Shown piece by piece: positions 25,527-34,267 of a DNA stretch of 64,000 nt (position 1 is its first letter; every line of letters begins with the position of its first letter). The stretch comes from Cytobacillus oceanisediminis (GTDB lineage: Bacteria > Bacillota > Bacilli > Bacillales > Cytobacillaceae), in the NCBI RefSeq assembly GCF_022811925.1, contig NZ_CP065511.1, positions 5,271,001-5,335,000 on the forward strand, in the 5' to 3' direction. A program made the position numbers and the translations under genes. The notes below the pieces were generated by a model. It was not told where the DNA came from. It did not search any database and was given only the letters and a program-made list of their open reading frames with translations.

Positions 25527-27074
25527 TTATAGATAAGGACCGATTCCCGGACCAAACGGGATTCCAAAGAAGACGAACACTAAAAGCATAATGATCCACG
25601 TGATCAGGAACGTAACCGAGTACGGAAGCATTAATGAAATGAATGTTCCAATTCCCGCTTTTTTGTCATACTTCTGCATAAACGACAGTGCGATAACCAT
25701 ATATGGCATCATCGGTGTCACGATATTCGTAGATGAATCTGCTACACGGTAAGCCACTTGCGTGAATGCAGGGTGATAGCCAAGCTGCATAAACATTGGC
25801 ACAAACACAGGTGCTTCAAGCGCCCACTTTGCAGAACCTGAAGTGATCAGGAAGTTCAGGGAAGCTGTAAAAATGATGTAGCCAATAATCAATCCGATTC
25901 CGGTGAACTCCACGTCCTTCAGGAATTCTGCTCCATTTACTGCTACCCAGGTTGCAATATTAGACCAGCTGAAGTAAGCGATAAATTGGGCGATTGCGAA
26001 GATTAAGACAATATAGGACGCCATATCCTTCATGGATTCAGCCATAAAATTGGCAACATCTTTACTGCTCTTAATATTTCCAACTGTTATTCCGTAAACA
26101 GTACCGATAATGATGAAGAAGAAGAGAATAATTGGGATAATGCCATCCAGGAATGGAGATGGAACCAGACCGCCATCTTCATTGGTTAACGGGCTATTTG
26201 GTATAAGGATCGCTCCCACAATAAGGGCAATATAGGCGAACCCGGCAATGGCTGCATTCCGCAAAGCCTTGCCGGCATTAGGCGGATCTTCAGCAATAGC
26301 TTCCTTTACCTCATCGCCTTTATATTCTCCAAGGCGCGGTTCAATGAACTTCGTCGTGACAAGTCCGCCGACAATGGTTAAAACAAATACGGAAACAATA
26401 TTAAAATACCAGTTATCGATTGGTGTAACGACCATATTCTCGTCAATAATCTTGGCAGCTTCTGTTGAAATCCCTGCCAAAAGTGCATCTGTTCCAGCAA
26501 TCAGCAGGTTTGCTGTAAAACCGGCACCGGCTGATGCATACCCTGCTGCCAAACCGGCAATCGGGTTGCGGCCAATTTTGTAGAAAACCATTGCAGCAAG
26601 CGGCGGTACAAGCACCATTGCTGCATCTGATGCGATATTCCCCATGATCCCGACAAACACAACGGTGTACGTGATTAATGCCGGCGGTGATTTTAAAATT
26701 GTTTTCTTAATGGCATAATCCAGCATGCCAACTTTCTCGGCAAGACCGATTCCGAGCATCATGGACAGAACCAGGCCAAGCGGCGCGAATCCGGTGAAGT
26801 TATCGAGCATGGATGTCAGAATAAAATTCAGGCCTTCTCCAGATGCCAGGTTCTTAACTTCCAGTTCCTCTCCCGAGCCAGGGTGGACAACAGTAGCACC
26901 AAAGGCGCTAAATATAGCTGAAACAATAATGACAAGTACTGCGAGCCCGGCAAATAATATAAATGGATCCGGGAGCTTGTTACCGACCTTCTCGACCCCA
27001 TTGAGGAATCTCTGGGCAATCCCTGGTTTCTTGTTTTCTGTTACCACTTTCTTTCCTTGTTTCTCTGTTTTCAT
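25527..27074 (-). CDS. abgT: AbgT family transporter (p-aminobenzoyl-glutamate type)
   Basis: 515 residues with about 12 hydrophobic segments. Family-typical stretches: an N-terminal cytoplasmic segment, NPIAGLAAGYASAGAGFTAN near 175-195, and PVFVPMFMQLGYHPAFTQVAYRVADSSTN toward the C-terminus (about 425-455). The AbgT family imports p-aminobenzoyl-glutamate in E. coli, while other members export sulfonamides; the flanking abgA/abgB-type hydrolases favour import here. Start ATG has AGGGGAG upstream. The 52-bp repeat array lies immediately upstream, between this gene and abgB. Confidence 0.93.
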   Translation of the reverse strand: MKTEKQGKKVVTENKKPGIAQRFLNGVEKVGNKLPDPFILFAGLAVLVIIVSAIFSAFGATVVHPGSGEELEVKNLASGEGLNFILTSMLDNFTGFAPLGLVLSMMLGIGLAEKVGMLDYAIKKTILKSPPALITYTVVFVGIMGNIASDAAMVLVPPLAAMVFYKIGRNPIAGLAAGYASAGAGFTANLLIAGTDALLAGISTEAAKIIDENMVVTPIDNWYFNIVSVFVLTIVGGLVTTKFIEPRLGEYKGDEVKEAIAEDPPNAGKALRNAAIAGFAYIALIVGAILIPNSPLTNEDGGLVPSPFLDGIIPIILFFFIIIGTVYGITVGNIKSSKDVANFMAESMKDMASYIVLIFAIAQFIAYFSWSNIATWVAVNGAEFLKDVEFTGIGLIIGYIIFTASLNFLITSGSAKWALEAPVFVPMFMQLGYHPAFTQVAYRVADSSTNIVTPMMPYMVIALSFMQKYDKKAGIGTFISLMLPYSVTFLITWIIMLLVFVFFGIPFGPGIGPYL

Positions 27075-27138
27075 ATACTCCCCTCGCTTTTCTGTTTTTT
27101 ATTGGATTTTCTTACTTATGAGTGAAGACGTTGCTTTC

Positions 27139-27976
27139 CGCTGCGGCGGCCAGGTTCGGACTTGCTGTTTCGGATTTCTGCTTTTCCTGTCCGAAGTGGC
27201 GCCTGGTTCGGACTCCTTCTACCGGTTTTCTGCTTATCCTGTCCGAAGTGGCGCCAAGTTCGGACTCCTTCTACCGGTTTTCTGCTTCTCCTATCCGAAG
27301 TGGCGCCTGGTTCGGACTCCTTCTACCGGTTTTCTGCTTATCCTGTCCGAAGTGGCGCCAAGTTCAGACTCCTTCTACCGGTTTTCTGCTTCTCCTGTCC
27401 GAAGTGGCGCCTGGTTCGGACTCCTTCTACCGGTTTTCTGCTTCCCCTGTCCGAAGTGGCGCTAAGTTCGGACTCCTTCTCACGGTTTTCTGCTTCTCCT
27501 GTCCGAAGTGGCGCCAAGTTCGGACTCCTTCACTCGGATATTTGCTTCTCCTGTCCGAAGGTGCACTAACTTCGGACTCTTTCACCAGGATTTCTGCTTC
27601 TTCTGTCCGAAGATGCATCAACTTCGGACTCTTTCACCAGGATTTCTGCTTCTCCTGTCCGAAGATGCACCAACTTCGGACTCCTTCACTCGGATATTTG
27701 TTTATCCTGTCCGAAGGTGCACTAACTTCGGACTCTTTCCTCTGGTTTTCTGCTTATCCTGTCCGAAGGTGCACCAACTTGGGACTCTTTCACCCGGTTT
27801 TCTGCTTATCCTGTCCGAAGATGCACCAACTTCGGACTCTTTCACCCGGATTTCTGCTTCTCCTGTCCGAAGATGCACCAACTTCGGACTCCTTCACCCG
27901 GTTTTCTGCTTCTCCTGTCCGAAGGTGCACCAACTTTGGACTCCTTCCCCCGGATTTCTGCTCCTCCTGTCCGAAG
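27139..27976. repeat. 52-bp tandem repeat array 1 (about 16 units)
   Basis: CCGAAG recurs at 27191 and then exactly every 52 bases up to 27971 (16 occurrences), with a degenerate first unit before that. Each unit holds GTCCGAA-N11-TTCGGAC followed by a pyrimidine-rich TTTCTGCTTCTCCT-like link. Units up to about 27530 carry the centre GTGGCGCCAAG; later units carry GTGCACCAAC or GATGCACCAAC. The array fills the space between abgB and abgT. No unit contains a stop in any plus frame and 52 is not a multiple of three, so several long open frames arise by chance. Confidence 0.97.
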
Positions 27977-27984
27977 GGAAGCAC

Positions 27985-29412
27985 TTATTTTAAAGCAGAA
28001 GGCATAACCTCTTTAGGTATTGGGCATTTGTAAGGATTAGCTTGTTTAAATTCATTAAATTCCTGTTTGACAGCTTCCAATTCTTCCTTGTCGGTCAGCA
28101 GTTTAACAGCCGTTAAAGCCATGGCTTCAGCTGCTCGGAGCATTCCTTTGTGGGCATAGCTGCTGATGCCTTGCGTGGTCATCTGCCATGTATGCAGCGG
28201 TGTCCCCAGTGCTGATGTTGAAGCTGTCAGCTGCGCGGTTGGAACGATCCAGCTTACATCTGAGACATCAGTAGAACCGGCTAGAACTTCTTTGGAAGGT
28301 TCATAGGCTGAGATTGTTTCTGCAAGGTATTTTCCTTCAAACTCACTTCCGTCCCCTACATAGCCAAATCCTCTTAAAATATCTAAATAACTTTCTTTCT
28401 CACCATCTGATAGGGTTGTCCAAAGCCTTTCGGCAAATGCCTTTTCTTCTTCGTCCGGCTTTTCGATGCCAGCTTCCTGAAGGCTTTGATAGAGAATTTT
28501 TTCAAGGCTGCGGTTTGGAATATAATTGGAGCAGGCCTTGTCAAACTCAATGGTAAGCTCTGTTTCTGTCATCAGAGCTGCGCCTTCCGCAATTTTACAT
28601 ACCCGCTTGTAGATTTCATCCACCTGCTGAACCTTGGGCGCGCGAATCAGATATAGCACTTCAGCATCTGCTTGTACGACATTTGGAGAGATGCCCCCTG
28701 TGTTGGTGATGGCGTAATGCATTCTGGCTTCCGGCACGACATGCTCGCGAAGGTAATTCACACCCACGTTCATGAGCTCAACCGCATCCAGGGCACTTCG
28801 TCCAAGATGAGGCGAGTTCGCCGCATGTGAGGATAAGCCTTTAAATCGAAAATAAACCTGATAGTTTGCGAGACTTGAAAGGCTCATGATGCTGTTGGCC
28901 GGAGATGGATGCCATGTTAAGGCTGCGTCCACCCCTTCAAATACTCCTTCGCGGACCATGAAGGTTTTTCCGGAACCACCTTCTTCACCCGGACAGCCAA
29001 AAAACTTTACAGTTCCAGGCAGATTGTTTTCTTCTAAATACTTTTTTGCTGCACAGGCTGCCGCAAAAGCGCCGGTCCCCAGCAGGTTATGCCCGCAGCC
29101 GTGACCGACATTCAGCTCGGTTGGCTCATACGAAGTCTTGTTTGGCATCTGCCCTAATCCGGACAGAGCATCAAATTCACCGAGAAAGCCAATAACAGGG
29201 GCTCCGCTTCCATAGGCAGCTACAAACGCGGTTTCGATGTTTCCGGATTTGCGTTCAACTTGAAAGCCTGCTTTTTCGCATTCAGAAGCTAAAAATTCTG
29301 CTGAAGCATACTCTTCAAATCTAGTTTCCGGATGATGATAGATATACTCGCTGATTTTTTCAAACGTTTCTTTGTTTTCTGCCAGAAATGTTTTTGCAAA
29401 GTTGTTCGTCAT
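27985..29412 (-). CDS. abgB: M20 amidohydrolase, AbgB-like (p-aminobenzoyl-glutamate hydrolase subunit B type)
   Basis: 475 residues from ATG 29412, which has AAGGAGG five bases upstream; the longer frame to 29448 reads through the previous stop region. AbgB-type features: GFLGEFDALSGLGQ near 75, VGHGCGHNLLGTGAFA near 100, GCPGEEGGSGKTFM near 138, SSHAANSPHLGRSALDA near 190 and SSYAHKGMLRAAEAMA near 430. With AbgA it would split an aminoacyl-glutamate-type amide. It begins 16 bases after the AbgA stop. A 52-bp repeat array begins right at its 3' end. Confidence 0.92.
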   Translation of the reverse strand: MTNNFAKTFLAENKETFEKISEYIYHHPETRFEEYASAEFLASECEKAGFQVERKSGNIETAFVAAYGSGAPVIGFLGEFDALSGLGQMPNKTSYEPTELNVGHGCGHNLLGTGAFAAACAAKKYLEENNLPGTVKFFGCPGEEGGSGKTFMVREGVFEGVDAALTWHPSPANSIMSLSSLANYQVYFRFKGLSSHAANSPHLGRSALDAVELMNVGVNYLREHVVPEARMHYAITNTGGISPNVVQADAEVLYLIRAPKVQQVDEIYKRVCKIAEGAALMTETELTIEFDKACSNYIPNRSLEKILYQSLQEAGIEKPDEEEKAFAERLWTTLSDGEKESYLDILRGFGYVGDGSEFEGKYLAETISAYEPSKEVLAGSTDVSDVSWIVPTAQLTASTSALGTPLHTWQMTTQGISSYAHKGMLRAAEAMALTAVKLLTDKEELEAVKQEFNEFKQANPYKCPIPKEVMPSALK

Positions 29413-29428
29413 GATTTCCTCCTTTAAT

Positions 29429-30724
29429 TTAAATGGCCGATCCGCCATTTAAGATGTGAATGTAAGCATCGACCGCAACCAGTAAAGCATCTTCCTCGAA
29501 ATCAAATTGAGGATGGTGGTGAGGATAATCGAGCTTCGTACCGAACAGCATAAACGTTGCTTTGCCGCCATGCTTCTGGACCCGGTTCATCATAAAGCTG
29601 ACATCTTCCGATCCGGAGACAGGGACAGATGGCAGCACTTCTTTCACAAGCTCGCTTGATTCACACCACTCGGTAATTTTTGGGATCAGCTCTTCATCAC
29701 AGACAACCACTTCCGTAACTCCGACTGCTTCGATTGTGCAGGAAACATCATGCATATCTGCTGCCGCCTGAATAATCCGGGTCGCTTTTTCAGCCATATA
29801 TTGAGCAATCTCCGGTGTCTCGCCCCGCACTTCTATTTCCATATAACTGTCTCCCGGGATTATATTTCGGCCGCTGCCTGCAACAAGCTTCCCTACATTC
29901 ACCCTGGTGACGCCATCATGGTGGCGCGGAATGCCATAGAGGTTGTTAGCAGCCGTCGTCGCCGCCAATAAAGCATTTTTCCCGAGTTCCGGATTGATGC
30001 CGGCATGTGAGGAAACTCCTTTGAAATAAGCATTGTATTTAGTTGAAGCCAGGAATCCCGGCGTTGTGGCTGCGATTGTTCCAACGGGCAGGGACTTAAT
30101 GCCGATGTGGCCTGAATAAAAATAATCAACATCATCAAGCCAGCCTTTGTCTGTCATTGCCCGAGCCCCTCGTCCACCTTCTTCAGCCGGCTGAAACAAA
30201 AGGGTAAAGCTGCCCTTAAGTTGATCACCATGGGAAGAAATATACTGAGCCACCCCAAGTCCGATTGCAGTATGTCCGTCATGTCCGCACGAATGCATCA
30301 CATTCTCTTCTTTTGAAGCAAATTCGTATTTGGCTGGACGATGGGCAGGATCTGCAGATTCGTTTATCGGCAGTGCGTCAATATCAAATCGGAAACCAAC
30401 ATGGTCTCCATTTCTGCCAGTATCCCAGACTGCCACAAGCCCGGTATTGCCGCCGCGCATTTGATCGAGCCAGGATTCCTCAACGCCCAATTCCTTCGCC
30501 TTTTTCTCATGGGCTTCAAGATCAGCTTGTGCTGGCAGTCCCAGACGGGAACTTTCTTCAAGCGCGTCTTTCCCTATATAAAGCTTGAAACCCATCTTTT
30601 CCAGTTCTTTTCCGATCCTGTATGTAGTGATGTACTCCATGAACCCCAGTTCAGGCAGTGCATGCAAAGTGCGCCGCCATTTGATCATCTGGGGAGCTAT
30701 CTCCTCTATAAAGCTGCTGTCCAT
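29429..30724 (-). CDS. abgA: M20 amidohydrolase, AbgA-like (p-aminobenzoyl-glutamate hydrolase subunit A type)
   Basis: 431 residues. Motifs: KWRRTLHALPELGFMEY near 15, MHSCGHDGHTAIGLGV near 143, FQPAEEGGRGARAM near 178, SSHAGINPELGKNALLA near 240 and SGSEDVSFMMNRV near 375. First gene of the abg-like operon; start ATG has GGGGATC upstream. The pairing with an AbgB-type gene and an AbgT transporter reproduces the E. coli abg set, so the heterodimer model applies. Real substrate may be p-aminobenzoyl-glutamate (folate breakdown) or another N-aroyl/N-acyl amino acid. Confidence 0.92.
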   Translation of the reverse strand: MDSSFIEEIAPQMIKWRRTLHALPELGFMEYITTYRIGKELEKMGFKLYIGKDALEESSRLGLPAQADLEAHEKKAKELGVEESWLDQMRGGNTGLVAVWDTGRNGDHVGFRFDIDALPINESADPAHRPAKYEFASKEENVMHSCGHDGHTAIGLGVAQYISSHGDQLKGSFTLLFQPAEEGGRGARAMTDKGWLDDVDYFYSGHIGIKSLPVGTIAATTPGFLASTKYNAYFKGVSSHAGINPELGKNALLAATTAANNLYGIPRHHDGVTRVNVGKLVAGSGRNIIPGDSYMEIEVRGETPEIAQYMAEKATRIIQAAADMHDVSCTIEAVGVTEVVVCDEELIPKITEWCESSELVKEVLPSVPVSGSEDVSFMMNRVQKHGGKATFMLFGTKLDYPHHHPQFDFEEDALLVAVDAYIHILNGGSAI

Positions 30725-31035
30725 GTTGATCCCCCTTGTTGAATATTATTTCGGACATTTTCCGTTTCATTACCTTAAATGTATTATACACATGTTATTA
30801 GAAAATTCAAAGTAAACTTTTAACTATTAAAATGTGACTTAGTGAATTTTTATACAAACGGAGCTAAATTTAGCAAATCTTTAGTATAATCCTCCTTATT
30901 CACCCCCTGACTTTCTCCCTATTTTTACCTAAAAAGTGTAATTTTCCACGTTTAAACTGTAAAAATATAACTCTATCCGCTAAAATAAGGGATATACTCT
31001 GAATGGCATATTCCTTTAGGGAGGACATTTAACTA
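30725..31035. other. 311-base divergent intergenic region
   Basis: Separates the abg operon from the DUF1672 lipoprotein gene. Holds a sigma-A-like promoter for abgA with an overlapping palindrome. For the plus-strand gene I see the ribosome site GGGAGGAC near 31018-31025 but no confident -35/-10. Confidence 0.55.
30849..30876 (-). promoter_or_regulatory. Candidate sigma-A promoter of the abg-like operon with overlapping palindrome
   Basis: Minus strand: -35 TTGCTA (30876-30871), 16-base spacer, -10 TATAAA (30854-30849). The perfect palindrome GCTAAATTTAGC (30863-30874) overlaps the -35, so it could be a repressor site. Confidence 0.45.
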
Positions 31036-31977
31036 ATGCACAAGAAAACAAAAATTTTACTCTGCAGTGTCGGCATATCATTAATGCTTGGAGGATGTTC
31101 TGGTATGAATAGCGCAAATAACAATCAGAAAAGTGAAAAATCAAAAGAAACACAGGCTGCTCCTTCTGAAGAATCACTGATCAGCGTTCAGGATTATACC
31201 GGTGAAGGCTATGCACTTCCATATGGAAAAGAAACCGATAAAATTGCTGATGAAAGCCTTGATGAGATAGAGGAAGCTGCAATCAAGTTTTTTAAGGAAA
31301 AATATAAGACCGATGTAACGGTGCATAATGTGGTTGGTGCTAAGGACGGGGCTACTGTGTTTGTAGAATCCAAAGGTGAGCCGCATTTCTACACTTATGC
31401 TGTAGTACCAATTGATGAACTAGAAAAGAAAGTGATGACAGAAAAGATATGGGCGGACGAATTCCAGGTGGAAAATGCCATTAAAGGCGGATTGTATCAC
31501 ATGATCTTTAATGAAGAGTTCAAACAGCTCGACGACTATCTTGAGACTCTTGCAGCTGAAGGTCAAGTAACCGGAAAAACAAAGGATACCCTTCAAAATG
31601 TGGGCGGACACGGATATATGACTCCATATTATTTTATTGCATTAACAAGTAAAGAAGAGGCTATTAAACCAGTTTATGACCTTTATATTAGTAATCCTGA
31701 TGAAAGTACGGAAAATTTGAGGAATGTCTATGATGAGGGCGCGTTTAATCCTGAAAACTTCAAAATCAATATTCAATTATTCATGGCTGAGAAGCAGGCA
31801 GAGCCAAGTGAAGAAATATTTAATCAAGTCACGAAAGAGCTGGAAGAAATGGACTCAATACCTAAGGGCACATACAGCTTCGCTCTCAATGATAACTTCA
31901 TTGATAAACAGAGTTCGGAAGGTGCTAAAGATAATTCTTTAAAACGCGGATTCCCGGATTACATTATTAAGGAATAA
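31036..31977 (+). CDS. DUF1672 family lipoprotein, candidate immunity protein
   Basis: 313 residues with a lipoprotein signal peptide (SLMLGGC, lipid-attached cysteine at about 22) and a serine/glutamine/lysine-rich linker. The body carries the DUF1672 pattern: YTGEGYALPYGKETD near 56, VTVHNVVGAKDGATVFVES near 95 and GEPHFYTYAVVPIDE near 116. Such lipoproteins are known from staphylococci. It is displayed outside the cell membrane and sits 13 bases ahead of a lipase-domain protein. In the staphylococcal TslA system a lipoprotein encoded beside the toxin protects the producer; a similar role here is inferred. Confidence 0.85.
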   Translation: MHKKTKILLCSVGISLMLGGCSGMNSANNNQKSEKSKETQAAPSEESLISVQDYTGEGYALPYGKETDKIADESLDEIEEAAIKFFKEKYKTDVTVHNVVGAKDGATVFVESKGEPHFYTYAVVPIDELEKKVMTEKIWADEFQVENAIKGGLYHMIFNEEFKQLDDYLETLAAEGQVTGKTKDTLQNVGGHGYMTPYYFIALTSKEEAIKPVYDLYISNPDESTENLRNVYDEGAFNPENFKINIQLFMAEKQAEPSEEIFNQVTKELEEMDSIPKGTYSFALNDNFIDKQSSEGAKDNSLKRGFPDYIIKE

Positions 31978-31990
31978 AGCAGGTGAATAT

Positions 31991-34105
31991 ATGGATACTC
32001 TTAAGGGTTCACCAAATATTAATACGGATATAGCAGCAAACAATGATAAAGATTTAGTTGAACTGGCAGGCCTTCATGCATATACCTATCCGCTATTTGA
32101 ATCAGTTCTGCAGGTAAATAATACCGACTATACAGTTATCGATACTCGTTATGAAGACCCTACTGGCCTTGATGCTATGACAGTCGTAAATATGGAGACA
32201 GAGGAAATATCCATCATTTATGTAGGAACGGATGCAAGCGGTAAATATGGCAACAAGGATATTCTGACAGATGCACAGCTTTTAAGTGACCTAACTCCCG
32301 CCCAGCTGGCTGCAGCAAGAAGCTATTATACTGAAATGAATCAAAAATTTAACCAGGTTGGCGGCGTTAAATCGATCGCGGGAAATTCACTTGGCGGCGG
32401 TCTGGTTGGTGCAGTAGCAGTTGAAAATCCAGAAGTAAATGCAGTTACTTTAAACCCTGCCCTGCTTCCTGAGGGGATGGTGGATCCTAATCAAACTTAT
32501 GATAATATTACAAACTACTTCAGCAGCTACGATGTGCTGACTCAGACTTTGATTGCATTGGATCTGCATGGCAGGATTCCAGGCAAACAGTATGAAATCT
32601 TCAATGGGATTCCTGAATTCTCAAAGCTTGCTACAAACCATACAGGCTATCTGAGGAATGAAGATGGCACTCAGTTCTATGTTATTGGAGAAGTCGGCAA
32701 GCCGGGCTATGGAAAAATCTATGTAGATGCTGATGCCCATATCGTATCAAGCATCTGGACAGGAGTACCGCTCTATGGAGGTCACTCAGAACGCATTGAG
32801 ATCAACAAAGAGAACCTGGATCTTCTTGCTTCCTCCCTGCAAAATCATGTTACGGAAAGATTGAATCTTGCTCACGAGTACCTCGGCAACTCGGTTGCCA
32901 TTGTAGACGATGAGGCAAACCGTTATTATGAACGGCTCAGCCGCCTGCAGAAGATCTTCGAAGAGATGTTTGAAAATCTGATCAGTGAACCGCTGTTTAT
33001 GGGGATAACTTCGATCAGCAATCGATTAACAGCCGAAATCGATCATTTGGTTTCTTTGTTAAATGTGGCGGAAAGTCATGCTAAATCACTGAACTATATA
33101 CTGAATTCCCCGCCTGCCGAGCTGCTTGAACATATTTTCCGGACGAACGTCAGTGTGGAAAGCATCTTTAATGAAATCCGCAGCTTTTTGTATGATTTGA
33201 AAGCGGATGTTCAGGATCTTTCCAAAAGCCTTATCAGGATTATTTCCAATAAGATCCCGGAGCTGTTTGAGGGCGGAAAAGAACTCTGGTATGATGCTGT
33301 AGTCAGTGAGTTAAAAGCCCATTATGGGATCGTAAACAATAACCGGGATAAGCTTCTTTCACATATCAGCGAATACCAGAAACAAGTCCAGGACGTTGCC
33401 GCTAATTTTCATGACAGGGACCTTTCCCTCGGACAGTCCATCAGAAGCAAATCCTCTCATTCCAATTCAATATCCGTACAGGGAACGAATACGTATAAAC
33501 TGGAAGATTCCCCCTACATGGAGCTGAGGATGAAGATTAAGGAATTCCAGATGGATACTGCTTATACTGCCTTTACCAGATCAACTCATGCACTCCTCTT
33601 GCCTTTATTGCATAAAGCATGGGTAATCACTCTGAATATTGAAAATGCATTGGAACTCCTATCAAGCACCATCAAAGGCGCAACCAAATTCGCTTTGGAC
33701 TATACCATCCCCGGCAAATTATTCGGCCTGTTTTCGGACTTTGATGATAAAATCAGAAACAGTGTCAACAACGCGCTGGAGCCTTTGGACGAATTCGCTG
33801 GCACTATTGAAGGCATTCGAAAAGGGTTAGACCGATTAATGGCGGAGTACCCTACTCTTTTAGAGAATTTTAGGCCTTATGTCGAGACAGCCATTTTTAA
33901 TAACAGCGGCTACTATAATGTCCATCTCTACAACCTCGCATCTATTGCTATTTTAAGAGAAATGGAAATGCTGTTTGATGACGTGGTGTATCAGCTGGGG
34001 CATCATAAAGCTGAAGCGATTGAGGCATTGTGTGAGGTTTCTAAAAAAGTGAAGGGTAATATGGGGATATTGTATGAACAGGTGGATCGCGGGACGATTA
34101 ATTAA
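31991..34105 (+). CDS. Lipase-domain protein with long helical C-terminus, TslA-like candidate type VII effector
   Basis: 704 residues, no signal peptide. The N-terminal 265 residues form an alpha/beta hydrolase: IYVGTD near 76 (oxyanion strand), nucleophile elbow GNSLG at 131-135 with Ser133, and candidate Asp181 and His217 or His265. The remainder (270-704) is almost wholly alpha-helical and coiled-coil-like, without a second enzyme motif. This order, enzyme first and helical region last, matches TslA, the reverse-domain type VII secreted phospholipase of S. aureus, and the SA1320 family annotation. Start ATG has AGGTG upstream. The small helical partner genes known for TslA are not adjacent. 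Family assignment is from memory. Confidence 0.75.
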   Translation: MDTLKGSPNINTDIAANNDKDLVELAGLHAYTYPLFESVLQVNNTDYTVIDTRYEDPTGLDAMTVVNMETEEISIIYVGTDASGKYGNKDILTDAQLLSDLTPAQLAAARSYYTEMNQKFNQVGGVKSIAGNSLGGGLVGAVAVENPEVNAVTLNPALLPEGMVDPNQTYDNITNYFSSYDVLTQTLIALDLHGRIPGKQYEIFNGIPEFSKLATNHTGYLRNEDGTQFYVIGEVGKPGYGKIYVDADAHIVSSIWTGVPLYGGHSERIEINKENLDLLASSLQNHVTERLNLAHEYLGNSVAIVDDEANRYYERLSRLQKIFEEMFENLISEPLFMGITSISNRLTAEIDHLVSLLNVAESHAKSLNYILNSPPAELLEHIFRTNVSVESIFNEIRSFLYDLKADVQDLSKSLIRIISNKIPELFEGGKELWYDAVVSELKAHYGIVNNNRDKLLSHISEYQKQVQDVAANFHDRDLSLGQSIRSKSSHSNSISVQGTNTYKLEDSPYMELRMKIKEFQMDTAYTAFTRSTHALLLPLLHKAWVITLNIENALELLSSTIKGATKFALDYTIPGKLFGLFSDFDDKIRNSVNNALEPLDEFAGTIEGIRKGLDRLMAEYPTLLENFRPYVETAIFNNSGYYNVHLYNLASIAILREMEMLFDDVVYQLGHHKAEAIEALCEVSKKVKGNMGILYEQVDRGTIN

Positions 34106-34119
34106 TAGGAATAAATAAA

Positions 34120-34150
34120 CCGAGCTGAGTGGCAGCTCGGTTTTCCTTTT
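34120..34150 (+). terminator. Terminator after the lipase-domain gene
   Basis: CCGAGCTG (34120-34127) pairs with CAGCTCGG (34133-34140), followed by TTTTCCTTTT. Confidence 0.9.
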
Positions 34151-34153
34151 ACA

Positions 34154-34180
34154 GGGACGCGGGGACAGGTACCTTGTCCC
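34154..34180. repeat. Dispersed GGGACAGG...TGTCCC element
   Basis: GGGACAGGTACCTTGTCCC with a GGGACGC lead. Related copies occur near 41481 and 56342 in this window. Sits between two terminator hairpins. Confidence 0.7.
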
Positions 34181-34187
34181 ATATATT

Positions 34188-34240
34188 AAGAAAGAACAAA
34201 ACTGTGCTTAGTAGCTGCTCGGTTTTGTTCTTTCTTCTTT
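34188..34240. terminator. Long hairpin between convergent genes
   Basis: AAGAAAGAACAAAAC (34188-34202) pairs perfectly with GTTTTGTTCTTTCTT (34222-34236). Serves the minus-strand gene ending at 34268 or both strands. Confidence 0.75.
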
Positions 34241-34267
34241 TTATGTTGACAAAATCGACCTTGTCGA

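Noticed and set aside
27139..27976. CRISPR array
   Set aside because: Regular period at first suggests CRISPR, but the segments between arms are themselves repeated, there are no unique spacers, and no cas genes are nearby.
27122..28033. Long open frames in the 52-bp array (plus strand, with shorter ones on the minus strand)
   Set aside because: They arise because the repeat has no stop in any plus frame and a length of 3n+1. There is no ribosome binding site or protein-like composition.
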